From the NCBI GenBank assembly GCA_017506865.1, contig JAFCMP010000102.1, forward strand, positions 186,001 through 250,000: DNA of 64,000 nt, in the 5' to 3' direction. The stretch's first letter is position 1; each line of letters begins with the position of its first letter. The DNA comes from Tribonema minus (taxonomy: Eukaryota; Sar; Xanthophyceae; Tribonematales; Tribonemataceae). This document shows, one piece after another, positions 21,520 to 59,978 of this stretch. A model generated the notes under the pieces. The model was not told where the DNA came from. It made no database searches and saw nothing but the letters and a program-made list of their open reading frames with translations. A program made the translations under genes and the position numbers.

Positions 21520-22578
21520 CGCAAGGGCCGTTTTTGGGTAGCCATGCAGCATTTCTGTACATGGTGCTGCCGCTGCAAGCAACGGCAAGCTGAGGTTGTG
21601 CCTGCCGGTGTAAATAGGTAGTACAGTGGCACAAACATGCAGCGCTGTTGGCTGTCATCACAGAAAGATGATATAGCGGCGCTCTCTTTGATTATCAGCA
21701 CATCGGCCGCAGCAGCAGCCGCAGCAGATTATCATACTTGTACAGTAGTTGACTCTGTTAATGCCACACACATGTACACTCAACATCATACGATCATGAA
21801 AGTGGTGTTGTGACGCTGTCTCTGCTTGGCTTAGGGTTAGGGGTAGGGTTAGGGTTAAGGTTAGGGTTAGGGTTAGGCTAACCCTAACCCTAACCCTAAG
21901 TTTGAAGTTTGCTTGTCTATTGGGCTGCCCGCATAATTTGACGTGGAGTTGGAGTGAGGTTGTAGTCGGCGGCAAAACAGCCATGCATTGCTTGTAAATT
22001 GTGTGAGGAATGTGGCAGCACGTGTTTGGTTCACCCTTCACATGATGGCCAATACAAGGACGACTTCAAGATGAGTCTGATGACATGCCCCGTAACAGGT
22101 CATTCAGACAATGCATGTCGCTTGATGCAAGCATTACCCCAGCAAACTGCACCCTAGCAATGAATGCAGACAACAGCGCACACCCAGCACACACAAAACA
22201 TGCACAAGCGCAAAAAAGATCTGGTCATGAAAACCTTGTAGGCAGGGTGCCCTCATACATGGCGGCACTGTGCTGTTTGACGCAAGAGACGCTGCCTACT
22301 CAATGCAGCAATGCAGCGCCAACAACCAGCGATTCAGCACGTGCTGCCACCGCACCCAACGGCGCACCTGGCCCCGCTGTCGATACTACTACTGCGACTC
22401 GAAGTATGACACAAGCTCTAGGCACGCCCCCCCGCGCGCGCTGCCCCCCCGCAAACCCTGTGTAGCTACCTATCGGCCACAGTTTGCACACCAAAAGCGG
22501 CAGCAGCAGATGCGCGCGTGTCAACTCTGCAGCTGCACGCACTTCAACAGCCCAATCGCCTGGCCTTGCATATGGCTG
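21520..22578. other. convergent intergenic region
   Basis: Lies between the 3' ends of the oxygenase (plus) and the CHD gene (minus). Holds the telomere-like inverted tract at 21835-21900. Short frames on both strands show no family resemblance. Confidence 0.55.
21835..21900. repeat. head-to-head telomere-like tract
   Basis: About seven TTAGGG-like units (some variant: TAGGGG, TTAAGG) followed directly by three CCCTAA units, meeting at GGCTAACC. Orientation flips in the middle, as in an end-to-end joined or snap-back inserted telomere repeat. Confidence 0.85.
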
Positions 22579-49572
<26,994 letters not shown>

Positions 49573-50383
49573 CGCCTGCACCTGCAACGATTTGATGAAA
49601 CAGTGCGATGAGACGAGGAGGCAGCGATACTACAATATCCTTAAACGCACCGACTCGCCGAGCCCACAGCCCACAGGAAACAATTAGCGAGCAAAGTGTG
49701 CAGCATGTGACATGTTCAGCAGGATCTGGCTCTAGTGTCGTCGACAAATTATTCCGATTTGACGCATTAAGATTGCAACAGGCCCGCCGACAAGCAGGCA
49801 GGCGCACCAGTATCCTCGTGCCAGCCTGGCTCCCTCATGTAAGGACAGCCGCTGCCTACGCAGCTAGCTCATCACGAGCAGCAAGAGTAGAACTGCAGCA
49901 GATTATTGCCTTTCAAAGACTGGCGCCAAGCCCCGCTGCAGCACAACCGCCAACACCGGCATGCCGAGCAGCGCTATCTCACCTTCCGGGAAGGCGGCGC
50001 GGAGAGGTCACCGCGTTATACGCCTGCGCGCGCTCCCGCGATGCTGGCTGCCAAGCCCTCTATACTAGTGCTATGAGCGATCCCTCGCTGGCCAGGAACC
50101 TCAGGCAGCCAGCAACCCAAGCGAGTGCCAGCCGCACAGGTGCGGAGCCGTGTACTGCAACTATGCCATTCGGTGGGCTTCATCATAGATCGAAAAGGGC
50201 CTGAATTTTTAAATCGAAACCTCAACTGTTGAGGTACGTACGTGTACGAAGGTACGGGCAGGTTCGGCTACTATCGAGTTGGTGCGATTGTGTGCAGTGC
50301 TGTGCTGGTCGGGCGGGGGATGTGTAAACAAGCAGCATGTGGTATAGAAATCGTAGACAAATATGCATTCACTAGCTGGTGCA
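49573..50383. promoter_or_regulatory. 5' region of the CHD gene
   Basis: Between the CHD start and the stop of the deneddylase upstream on the same strand. A possible acceptor (TCGTTGCAG on the minus strand) sits 9 bases before the ATG, suggesting a leader exon somewhere in this 0.8 kb. No coding exon could be recognised. The promoter is inferred from position only. Confidence 0.4.
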
Positions 50384-51509
50384 TCACTCGAGCATCTGCC
50401 TGGGCAGACCCTCCGCAAATCCCAATATTGATGCCCGCTCCTGAGTTACAACAGCAGGCGTAAGAACCTGCCGCAATCGCGCAGCCAATGCGGGTGCATC
50501 AGTCTCGGTCAAGCACAATGGCGCAGCTTCTGGTGCAGTCCCATAGCCAGCATACCGCGCAATTTCCGCAGCTGCAAGTGCGCAGTACATGCCGCAGTCA
50601 TAGCCATTGTCTTGCTGTGGCGAGTCGCCCACATGCACAAGCTTGGCCGCGCCTTCCACGCCCAGCAGCGCATGAAACTGCTGCGCAGCCATCTCTGCAG
50701 CTGCCTTGTTGTAGCCGCTGCTGCTGTCAAAGTGCAGGTAGTGAGCGCGTGCACCGCTGACGCTGATGACCATCAGGCTCCAGTGGTGCGATCCGCTCTT
50801 GAAGTCGGTGTTGTCATTGACAGGGGCGAATATCAGGGACTTGCTGGCTATATCTAGCCCCTGCGCCAGCTGCTCCAGCTCATCTGGCTCGTCAATGCTC
50901 AGCATCAGGCAGGAAAGCACTGAGCTGTCTACAAACAGCATCTTGCTCAGGGCTTCTGCTGCAAGCTGTTGGGGCAAGACTTCATGCTCCAGGTACCTTG
51001 CAGATGGAAAGCAGCCAAGGCAGCAGTGATCGTTGGACATCACGCATTGTCATTACTACTGCTGTGCGCCAAGGAAAAAAATGCTGACTCCACCAGCTAC
51101 AATTGACGGTTCAGCACAAATGGGATGAAGGAAAGCAGCTGACACAAGCAGGGTGAAGAAAGTCAGAGAGCGAGAGCAGAGCCAGAGCCTCACCGCTACG
51201 AAAACTTGGCATCACTCATGAAGCTTAAAAAAATTGAGCCATTTGATAGGTGATTGGTGCTCGTGATCATGGCAAGAGCTGGATCCACCAGTGACACAAT
51301 CACAAGAGTCGGCATCACCTGAGCATGAAGTTGATGCAGGAGTCGTTCAGCCACCCGCCGGGTCGCAGATTGTCTGTGTCGGCGCCGATGTAGAGCAGCG
51401 CATCGTGAAATGTGACGAACTCTCCCATGACCACTGTGCTGTCGCAGGTGCTTCCCTCAGGCTGGCGAAAAAGAACAAGCTTCAATATTGGTTTTTGAAA
51501 CTTCAACAT
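50384..51509 (-). CDS. NEDP1/SENP8-like cysteine protease (C48)
   Basis: Two exons, 51319-51509 and 50384-50996, joined in phase 2, give about 267 residues, close to the small NEDP1/SENP8 (DEN1) family. These proteases remove NEDD8 from substrates or process its precursor; relatives act on SUMO. Seen: GGWLNDSCINFML (51-63), the family's WLND segment; VNDN (123-126); SGSHHWSLMV with catalytic H135; HFDSSSG with D154; and QQDNGYDCGMY with oxyanion Q192 and nucleophile C198. The PVNDN...THWSLLV-like spacing favours NEDP1 over Ulp1. The first ATG (51507-51509) is chosen by default; M28 is possible. It diverges from the transporter gene at 51669. Confidence 0.9.
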
Positions 51510-51668
51510 TCGATGCTGGATCAGAACACCAGTCGAGAGGAAGGGTTAGGTAGCGCATAGGGCGGGTGTGCGCCGGCGCAGCCCTGCTGTTACCGCAGCC
51601 AGTGAGCGGCAACAGCCCCTCACCGCCTGTGAACCACCAGGGGCAGGCTCGCTACACCACCAATCAGC
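51510..51668. promoter_or_regulatory. shared ~160-bp divergent promoter region
   Basis: Separates the start codons of the deneddylase (minus) and the transporter (plus). GGTTAGGTAGCGCATAGGGCG is the only notable string I see; no TATA box is evident. Function is inferred from the geometry. Confidence 0.4.
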
Positions 51669-54600
51669 ATGCTGAGGTCACGGTCAACTGTAGGGTCGTT
51701 GACGAAACAGGGCTCGCGGTACCTGTACAGGAAGACTGCCCCTCCCAAATCTTTCAGAGGAGGGCTGGGGCGCCCGATCCCTGCGGCCTATGAGTTCAAG
51801 CCCCTCCTGCCAGGTTTCAATGTCGTCGGCCTCAGTACCGACAGGAAGGAAGAGGAAGCCAACAAGCCTGGATGGCTCTCCAGGGAGGCAGCCATCGCCT
51901 CTCCTGACTTCACAGTGAGTACATCGGTGACTTTCACCTGCTCAACGTCATTGTCACGCCATGCTGGTGCCACGCCGCTGTCTCACATTTGGTATGTTTG
52001 ACGCGCCTCTCAAACCGCAGAATCGCTGGGCGATGGTCCTCCCAGCCTTCCTCACGCACATGTGCATCGGCACACCGTGGGCGTGGTCAGTCATGAGCAG
52101 CACACTTTCCAGGGAGTTCGGCGTGGCGGGTGCCTCCGCCGCGGATTGGTCCATCACCGCAGCCACCATGCCTCTCAGCGTGGCGTTCGCTCTGCAGGGC
52201 ATCTCCGCAGCTCTCGGCGGTAGCTGGGCGCTCAGGGTGGGCCCCAGGAAGGCAATGGGACTAGCAGGCCTGTGCTTCGGTGGTGGGCTGATGATTGGTG
52301 GAGCCGGTATCAGCATGCACAGCTTGCCGCTGCTGTACGCCGGCTACGGCGTCCTAGCGGGCACCGGCATCGGACTTGCCTACACGCCTCCCGTGCAGGC
52401 CTTGATCGGGTGGTTCCCCGACAAGAAGGGGCTTGCGTCTGGGCTGACCATTGCGGGCTTCGGTTCCGGTGCGCTGGTGTTCACACCCATGGTCAACAAC
52501 CTCATGGCCAAGTTTGCTCAGGTCTGTTGCGCACGAATCTTGCGGTACTCTGCACTGTTGTGACGAATCAATTAGGGTTCACACTGCTAGACCTCGCTGC
52601 TGTTGGTGTGGATTTCGTGATGTGCAGTTTTGTCAGTCAACTGATGTTGGATCACGTCAGTATCTTGAAGTATCAGCCAAGTGAGTTTGGCTGTCGTGAG
52701 CGTCCTCACTGCTTACGACATGTGCTGATGACAACAAAATGAAACTCCTATTTTGTGCATTATGAAGCTGGCGCCGGCGGACACATTCAACAGACTGAGT
52801 GTCTGGTCTCCGCCGGACACATTCAATGGACTGTGTGTTTGGTCTCTTCTGTGTCATCATTTCTGCATGCTGCAGCATCAATTCAAGCTCTTTGACAACA
52901 CCACACTGAATCACGCAACAGTCTTTTGTGTCTCACAATAATGCTATGAGGCGGCTGCTGTGTGCACCCCCTTTTGTTTTTGCACCGCGATGTTTTCTTA
53001 AAATTGCGCCTTCAACTTGCACTCACAAAAACTTAACACGGAGCATTCCTGCCACCGCAGATGCCCCAGTACCTGGGCACCGCGGACTCCGTGGACACCA
53101 CGGTGGTGGGCGGCAAGATGCTGGCGCAAGTGGGCGACGCGGCGCGCGAGGTCATCTCCGTAACCTCCGCCGACATTGCGAAACTGCCGTACGACATTGC
53201 GGAGGGGGTGTATGTGGTGGGTACGGGCACCACCGGCGCTGGCACCGCGCTGTCGGTCTGCGGAGCTGTGTATGGCGCCATCATGCTGGCGAGCGCGTTC
53301 ACGATCAAGCTGCCGCGGCCCGGGTTTAAGCCGGCGGGGTGGGAGCCGCCAGTGGCTGCGGAGAGCGCTGCTGTTGGCGCCGTGGCGCCTGCTGTGACGG
53401 CCAATACAGTGCTCAAGACGCCTCAGGTCAGTAGACGACGTTGAAGTTATTTGATCAGCGGCCTGAGAGATGGCGAGCTGGTTGCAGTAGAGGGCGGGTG
53501 GTCGATTCTTTCTGATGGTGAAGTGAAGCTTCATTTTCTGCAGTTTCAAGGTTTTGTTCATGCGTCGCTTAGCGCAACATTTGACTTCAAGTCGCATGAG
53601 CAATGGCAATAATGCAGGTGTGACTTTCACGGCCTGCAGGAGGTGGTAATGGCAGTGAAATGTCCTACACGCTTGTCGCTCAACTCAGGTTGAAACGCAG
53701 ACTGTTTTGACGCTGAGGGCGATGGCTGCATTGCCACAGCTTCAGCGTACGCCACCAAGTGTGCGCAGTACTTCAGACGCAAGAAGTGCCACAGCATGCT
53801 GTTTTTGTTGCATAAAACACGCACCAAAGTAGGCCATAGAACACTGAGTTGTGAGGTGACCCGGGCCTCATAGACTTGCACAATCAGGGCGAGTATCAGT
53901 ACTCTTGAATAGTAGTACTATCTGTGACAGTGCAACAAGTAGTACTCTAGCACTCATGTATATTTTTATGATATTGGCTGGAGTAGTACTCAACTAGTCG
54001 TGCACAACTCTCGTGTTCCAATGGAGTACTTTACGAGTACTGCTCGTCTGATGGCGGATCATTTTGAGTGCTGTTGCTTGCCATGCACGATGCATGCTAG
54101 TTCCAGCAATTGGACATGCTTGTAAACAAATGCCTCAACAAAGCATTCTCACAATATATTGGGTACTCTTGGCTTTTTTTGCATGTGCGACTCGGGGACT
54201 GCTCGAGTGCTCTTGAAGTACATGAGTACAGTACTCATACTCGTGTGAACTCTCATTTTGAGGGGAGTAGTATGTACTCAAGTACTCGCGTGAATTTCGC
54301 AGTTCACCAGGAGTAGTACTCGAGTACCCGTTTCTCGCATTGTCCTTACTTTGTAGACTTGACATCTGCAAAGTACACTATGCCGTGCTGACGACTCTAC
54401 ATTAGAAGCGTGGGATGTCTCAGCACAACATCCTTTTCCTCGACAACTTCAAATGTGCTCAAATTCAAGCAGGTGACACACACAACACTGGGACTGCGTG
54501 CTCACAACTTTAAAGCAGCGCTTGCTATGGTGCATGTATGTAGACGGCTCACCCACTCCATGACACGGCACGCATATGCTCTAATGATGGTAAAGGATGC

Positions 54601-57600
54601 GCCAACCTGCAGAGCAGCTTGTAGAGTGTGTGATGGTGGTTGCCATTGCTGGGCTGTTCTCGTAAAATGGCAAGGCACTACTGCTGCCATTGATGCCGTG
54701 GGCGGCGGCATGCTAAGTAAGCAATGGACTTGTGGAGTGCATCAGGCTTTTTTGACAGCCACGCTAGCCAAGCCATGAGTTGGGTTTCCCACTCACAATC
54801 AGATGACCTCTTGGAGCTCTGCACGAGCATTTGCAAACCACGTCTTACACCGCGCAACATCATTTTGAATGTGTATGGTTGGCATTTGTTATGTAGCTCA
54901 CAACAAGATGGTGCAGGTGTATGAGGTTACCATGACGCATCTCCTTTGCCTTGCCTGTCAACACCCATAAGCTGCGCACACTCGATAGTGTCAACCAGCA
55001 CTTCCCCATGTCCCTCATGTTGCATGTCCACTTTCCAACACAAGCCCTAACCCTTTCCGTTGCATGCACCCTCTAGCCCTAACCCGTAATTAACCCTCAC
55101 CCTACCACCCTCTTGCCCGTGTGCATGCGCAGTTCCACATGCTCGGCGCCGTGTTCTTCTCAGTGGCGTGCGGCGGCATGGGACTCATGTCGGTCGCCAA
55201 GCCCATGATGTCGGAGGTGTTCAGCTCATCGCTGCCCAACGTGGTAACTGCCGCGTTTGCGAGCCAGTACGTGCAGCTGCTGTCTGCCGGTAACCTGGGT
55301 GGCCGCATCGGGTGGGCAGGTACGCATTGGATGGTATGTGTTGCACCAACATACCTACAGCATCTTTGTGTGGAGCATACCATGTTGCCATGTACTAGTA
55401 TACTAGTGTTAATGTTTGAGCTATGAGTATGTGAGCGGGTGACTCTCCGCTCAAACTGTCATTGCCGTAGTCTGCTCAGCATTGGCATTTTATGCACATC
55501 CTAGCTTTCAAGTTCAAAGTCTTGAAATTAGCATAGACTGTTCGTTCCAAGTGCAGTTTTGTTTGCACGCTTGGCTGGTGTTGCCTTTGATTTTCCATCA
55601 GTGTTCCCAAACCATGCAGAACACACATGGCAACATGCCGCAACACATGCAGCACTTTAACCTGCTGCAAACACTATTGGAACCGTCTCGTTTTGTGTGT
55701 TGTCCTGGAATCTGCGGTGCAGAACAATGACACAAATCTTTTGTACCGGCACTGGTCGTGTCACTTTCACTTCAAGTAACCCCCTCTCCTACGTCTAAGT
55801 GTGCCCATACCCCTACCCTGGTGTTGAAGCGTTAGAACTTGCTTCTGTGTCACAGCTTACTGCATCGTTAGTTACAGGGCTCATTGTCAGGGTTCGTGAT
55901 TGGTTGGCAGTGCTGTGACAGGCCACTCATATGCAGTAGCCTGAATCACCGTCTGCCATGCTGTGTTGCCATGCTGTGTTGGCTGATGCTGGCATGCGTA
56001 CGATGATTGCTGCTTCAGTTACAGCCGCACACGCCACGGCCATACAGCCTACCGGGCACTCACTGCTGTGCATGATTGCTGATGCCATCACATGTCAGGC
56101 ACTCAGATGCGCGCACCCTGCGTTGCGTGTTGATGCACGCCCTACACATGTCACACGACACGCGACCAGACGCGCTCACCACGCGTTGCTCCTCTACCCC
56201 CCCCTTCTCTGCTGCGCGCAGCCTTCTCCGACAAGTTTGGGCGACGCCTGACGTTCAACATGTTCACCCTGGGCAGCATCCCCCTGTACCTGTCCATCCC
56301 CCCTCTCATCGCGAGCGTGGTCTCCACACAGTCCCCCGTGCCCCTGGCGGGCTTTGCGCTCGCCACGACCATCGCCATCACCTTCATGGGCGGCGTCTAC
56401 TCCATCCTGCCCGCGTACGAGGCGGACCTGTTTGGCGCAAAGTACATTGGCCCCATCCACGGGCGCATGCTGCTGTACAGCACCATGGCAGCGCTCATTG
56501 GCCCCGCGGCGCTGTTGAAGTTGCGCCTCATCAGCGAGACGCAGGCGCTGCACAGCCTGCTGGCCATCACGGACCCCGACAAGTTTGCGGCGTACTTCCG
56601 CGCTCCAATCTCTGCCGCGGACGAGCTCATCACCTCCAAGGTAGGAGCGTGCGCTGCTGCATGGTTTGTTGTGTGTGCTGATGCGATTAACGGCGTACTT
56701 CTAACCCGAAACCAAACTCTAACCCTGAGATATGAGCACCTTCGCAGCAGCATTACTGCATGTTGTGTTGTGTGTGCTGGTGCTAATGCGATTGACGGCG
56801 TACTTCCGCGCGCCGACTCTGCGGACGAGCTCATTACCTCCAAGGTATGAGCGCTGCTGCAGCAGCTGACTGCGTGGTATTATTGTTGTGTGCTGGTGCT
56901 CGTGTGATCGACTTGCGTCAAGGAGGCTGAGCTGAGCTGATCGCCTGTGGCAACTCAGTCTGTCCGCAGTGTCAAGTCCGTTTGAAGTTGGTGTAGCGAT
57001 GCTGTCAACATGTTTTCTTGTTCTGTAGTTGACTGCGTGTGTAGACCATTTGCTCTGTGTTGCAGACGTGACGTTGCAAATTAAATTCAACCCTAACCCT
57101 AACCAAAAAGCCTACTTTCTGTCTTCATGCGCAGCACCAATAGCAGAATATGACAGTGCCAGAACCAGGAGGTTGTCATTGTAGTTCTTGTTCATGATGC
57201 CAGTGACTTTATCGTTGCTGTGGTCATCTTGACGAACAACGCAAGTGCTGCTGCAATTAGTCCTGCACGCACCGATGTCGTATTGTTTTGTGACCAATAC
57301 TTGGATCTCACTGCTCTTTTCTGCCTGCTACACATCCCCTTGTGTGCAACGTTTTGCTTTTGTCAATATTTCTTGCTAGATGCACGTCCGCATTTGCATC
57401 GCTCACCCAGCTGCAGCATCAAATTCGAGTCCATACTTTTGCTACTTGGGTAACATTGCTGATCATGCAGCGGCAGCAACTACAGTATGGTTTAGCTTGC
57501 ATTTCGCATTTCCAGTGGCAACATCACATCACTCTGCTGTTTAGCCCCCACAAATATGTATACCGTCATGTGCCTATTTTTAGGCCAAGCGGACCAACAT

Positions 57601-58434
57601 TTGGAGCGTTCCGGGCAGCAATCCTAATTGTGCCTGGGTATTTTTTTGGGCATTCCCAATAGGCCTGGTGGCACGATGTGCGTGTCGACCTTATTGTTGC
57701 CTGGCCCGATTGTGGGCTCTCGCGGTCAAGTAAATGAACCGGAACGCCATAGCAGGCAAGCAGATGGCGAGTGCCATGCTCACGAGTGTCCTGATACTGG
57801 TGCACAATTTATTTGCAGCAGCACACTCACACTCACACTGATGGCCTTCCCCGCTTACCCGTTTCTCTCATTCGCAACCAACTTAACCTGGAAGTTGAAT
57901 TTATGCTGAAATGTTGCAGTGAAGACACATCATGGATGGTCATTGTGTGCTCATTTGGGGTGCTGCTGATGCTCTGTCCTAAATAGGCCTGGTGCTTTTT
58001 TCGTGTGATCCTAAAGCATTGTCCGAGTGCTTTATTTGACGATGCTGAATGTTGGTCCGGTTGGCCTAATTAGGCACATGACGGTACACTGCAAAACATG
58101 CCTTCAATTATCAGACCACATTTGACCGTCGTATCCTCCGCTTGCGTGCGCCGCGCCACATCTGCAGACGCTGACCATCGCCAAGCTCATGGACATAGTC
58201 CCCCCGGGCACACCGGACCCCAGCCCGTTTGTCTACGACACCACCATGTACGCCGCTGCTGGTCTCATGGGAGTGGCAGCCGTTGCACACAGCATGGTGC
58301 GCCCTGTCGCCGCCAAGTACTTTGAGTCTGCAGAACAGGCGCAGGTGGCCGAAGCCATTGTGAAGTCGCCCGCAGCTGCCGTCATGCTGCCCTCCATGGC
58401 GAGTCACAGGCTGCCGCTTCTGAAACGCAAGTAG
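51669..58434 (+). CDS. MFS transporter of the oxalate/formate (OFA) type
   Basis: Six exons: 51669-51914, 52021-52521, 53061-53426, 55133-55319, 56222-56640, 58168-58434; phases agree, 661 residues. OFA members exchange small carboxylates such as oxalate, formate or lactate; substrate here is unknown. Residues 1-40 are rich in Arg/Lys/Ser and lack acidic residues, like an organelle presequence. The first transmembrane half (83-249) starts NRWAMVLPAFLTHM and has WFPDKKGLASGLTIAGFGSG. Exon 3 is a ~120-residue insert relative to bacterial OxlT, with AAREVISVTSADIAKLPYDI and two hydrophobic stretches. The second half has GGRIGWAAFSDKFGRR (427-442), the MFS loop signature, across intron 4. The tail ends LPLLKRK. 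An echo of exon 5 sits in the last intron. Confidence 0.9.
53899..54330. repeat. AGTACTC-rich palindromic block in transporter intron
   Basis: Within intron 3. AGTACT, GAGTAC and GTACTC strings recur many times in ~430 bp, alone or as GTAGTACTCGAGTACC-type compound palindromes. No constant period is apparent. It may be a self-expanding short-palindrome region or a decayed element. Confidence 0.6.
56690..56850 (+). repeat. donor-side echoes of transporter exon 5
   Basis: GGCGTACTTCCGCGCGCCGA then CTCTGCGGACGAGCTCATTA and CCTCCAAGGTATGAGCGCTG (56788-56850) copies the end of exon 5 and its donor (56589-56650). A shorter copy starts near 56690. The echo donor GTATGAG is intact and even closer to consensus than the real GTAGGAG. 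Confidence 0.92.
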
Positions 58435-58869
58435 GGTCGGCTAAATGAGGCAACCCAATTGGAAGGGGAGAGCAGTGGTAGCCAAATAGTGATGAAGACT
58501 GCGGTGAGAAGCCGCCAGGCAGTGGCACTGCAGCAGTCTGGCCTGGGCTCGTGTCATGGTTTACAAGTCATGTCATGTACTTTTGAAGCGCACCATGTAT
58601 CATGCTGTTTACAAGCCTCCGATTGAATGCACTTTTATGTACCACCATGAGCCTCGTCTTGTTCTCAATGCTCACCCTCTGTGGTTTCAGTGCATAAAGA
58701 TTCATTGATCCCACTGTGTTGACAAAACTGTGTTGAAACAAACTCAAAGTTACTGTAGCTACTGTATGGCGGAGCGGGGTGAAGACTTGCGCTAGGGTTG
58801 ATCTGGAACATGTTTTTTTTTTTTGTTGAACACTTGCTCTCTTCGAAGCCAGAGTTGAAGCCACACACA
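58435..58869. other. no gene recognised
   Basis: 3' flank of the transporter gene. Contains a 12-T run near 58815 and several CATGTACTTTTGAAGC/GCACTTTTATGTACC-like near repeats (58575, 58630). No clear polyadenylation signal assigned. Confidence 0.5.
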
Positions 58870-59611
58870 CACCCCACCAGGGTTGGCACGCTAGGGCCTA
58901 GCGGGGTTGCTGACCCCTAATTAGCCCTAAGCACCTAATTAGGGGTCATTTCATTAGGCCTAATTAGGGGCTGCTGAGCAAAAACTAGCAAAGATGCAGG
59001 GCATGACACTTGAAACAAAACTGACCATGAAAGCTTTAATTTGCATGTATTTTTTCAGTGACGATGTCATATTAGCACTGGCAACTCTGCTCAAACACCC
59101 CCCTCGTCAGCTACAAGTGCACACACGACTTCAAGTGTGCTGCCATGCTGGTTTTTACGCCTGTTACCTCTGCTGCTGCGCCGGCGCGGTCATGGGCAAG
59201 GCAGAATGCCCTATGATGGCTTTTGTGTTTCATGCCACCATCGCGAAAAAGCTGCCACAAGCCCAACTTGGGCTTCAAGCCCTTGCGGCTCGCAGATCCG
59301 CCTGCTGCCCCAACCACTTCCACATCATCACCGTCTGCCTCATCGTCAGCCATTGAACCTTGCTACACTGCTGCTGCTGCTGCTCTGCGTGAGTGCTGCT
59401 GCTTCGTCGACGCGCAATGACGTCATCATGCATGCTCAGCAGTCGCCGAGGGGGGGCTGAGCCCCGGGGCTCTGAGGCTCCGGGAGCTGAAAAGCAATTC
59501 AGGGCAATTAGGGGCAATTAGGGGCAAATCGCCAGCCCCTAATTACTAAATTACAATTAGGGGCCTAATTAGGGGTGCCCCTAATTACGACTTGCCAACC
59601 CTGCACCCCAC
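58870..59611. mobile_element. non-autonomous hAT-type DNA transposon with TSD
   Basis: The element spans 58878-59603 (726 bp). The left end CAGGGTTGGCA is matched exactly in reverse complement by the right end TGCCAACCCTG. It is flanked on both sides by CACCCCAC (58870-58877 and 59604-59611), a perfect 8-bp target duplication. CAGGG-type ends and 8-bp duplications are diagnostic of the hAT superfamily. The sub-terminal regions contain repeated CCTAATTAGGGG and CAATTAGGGG strings in both orientations. The middle carries a minus-strand frame resembling the N-terminal finger of a hAT transposase; no catalytic domain is present. Identical target duplications suggest a fairly recent insertion. Confidence 0.93.
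59111..59353 (-). CDS. truncated hAT protein, BED-finger-like N-terminus
   Basis: An 81-codon ATG frame inside the hAT element. After an acidic start (MADDEADGDDVEVV) it reads KLGLWQLFRDGGMKHKSH, AFCLAHDRAG, then TSMAAHLKSC. The spacing of aromatic, Cys and the final H-x-x-x-C resembles a worn BED zinc finger at the start of hAT transposases; only part of the metal ligands are visible. It stops soon after the finger, so it cannot be an active transposase. It might still bind element ends. Confidence 0.5.
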   Translation of the reverse strand: MADDEADGDDVEVVGAAGGSASRKGLKPKLGLWQLFRDGGMKHKSHHRAFCLAHDRAGAAAEVTGVKTSMAAHLKSCVHL

Positions 59612-59651
59612 CACACACACACAAGCGAAGCACACCAGCACGCTGTGAGAT

Positions 59652-59978
59652 TTGATGCCAGTGATAAGACTAAGCGGGCGTGAGAACCCGGACCTGTCTT
59701 TGACGCACAAGGACGCGATCGACTTGCAACAGAGGTACAGCAAGGCCCGCGCTTTGAATGCCGCCTCGCCTCCTGCGAGCTCTCCTGTGGCTGATGTGAA
59801 GGCACCGCTCACCAAGCCCCTCAGCATCATGGAGATTGCATGGAGCCCACCACCTGCGCCAGACAGCATACTGGTCGAGAGAACGGATGAAAAGGTCCAC
59901 AGTGTGCAGGTTATTCACAAGGAAAGCCAGGTTCCATCCAAGAGAAGATGGTGGTCGGCCAGGAGCGCATGCTGCTGA
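59652..59978 (+). CDS. uncharacterised open frame
   Basis: A 108-codon frame directly right of the hAT element. Residues ~10-90 have ordinary protein composition with a helical start (HKDAIDLQQRYSKARALNAA) and a Pro-rich middle. The last residues (RRWWSARSACC) look like read-through into intron. It could be the first exon of an unresolved gene. The opposite strand is also open for 94 codons, so chance is possible. Confidence 0.25.
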   Translation: MMPVIRLSGRENPDLSLTHKDAIDLQQRYSKARALNAASPPASSPVADVKAPLTKPLSIMEIAWSPPPAPDSILVERTDEKVHSVQVIHKESQVPSKRRWWSARSACC

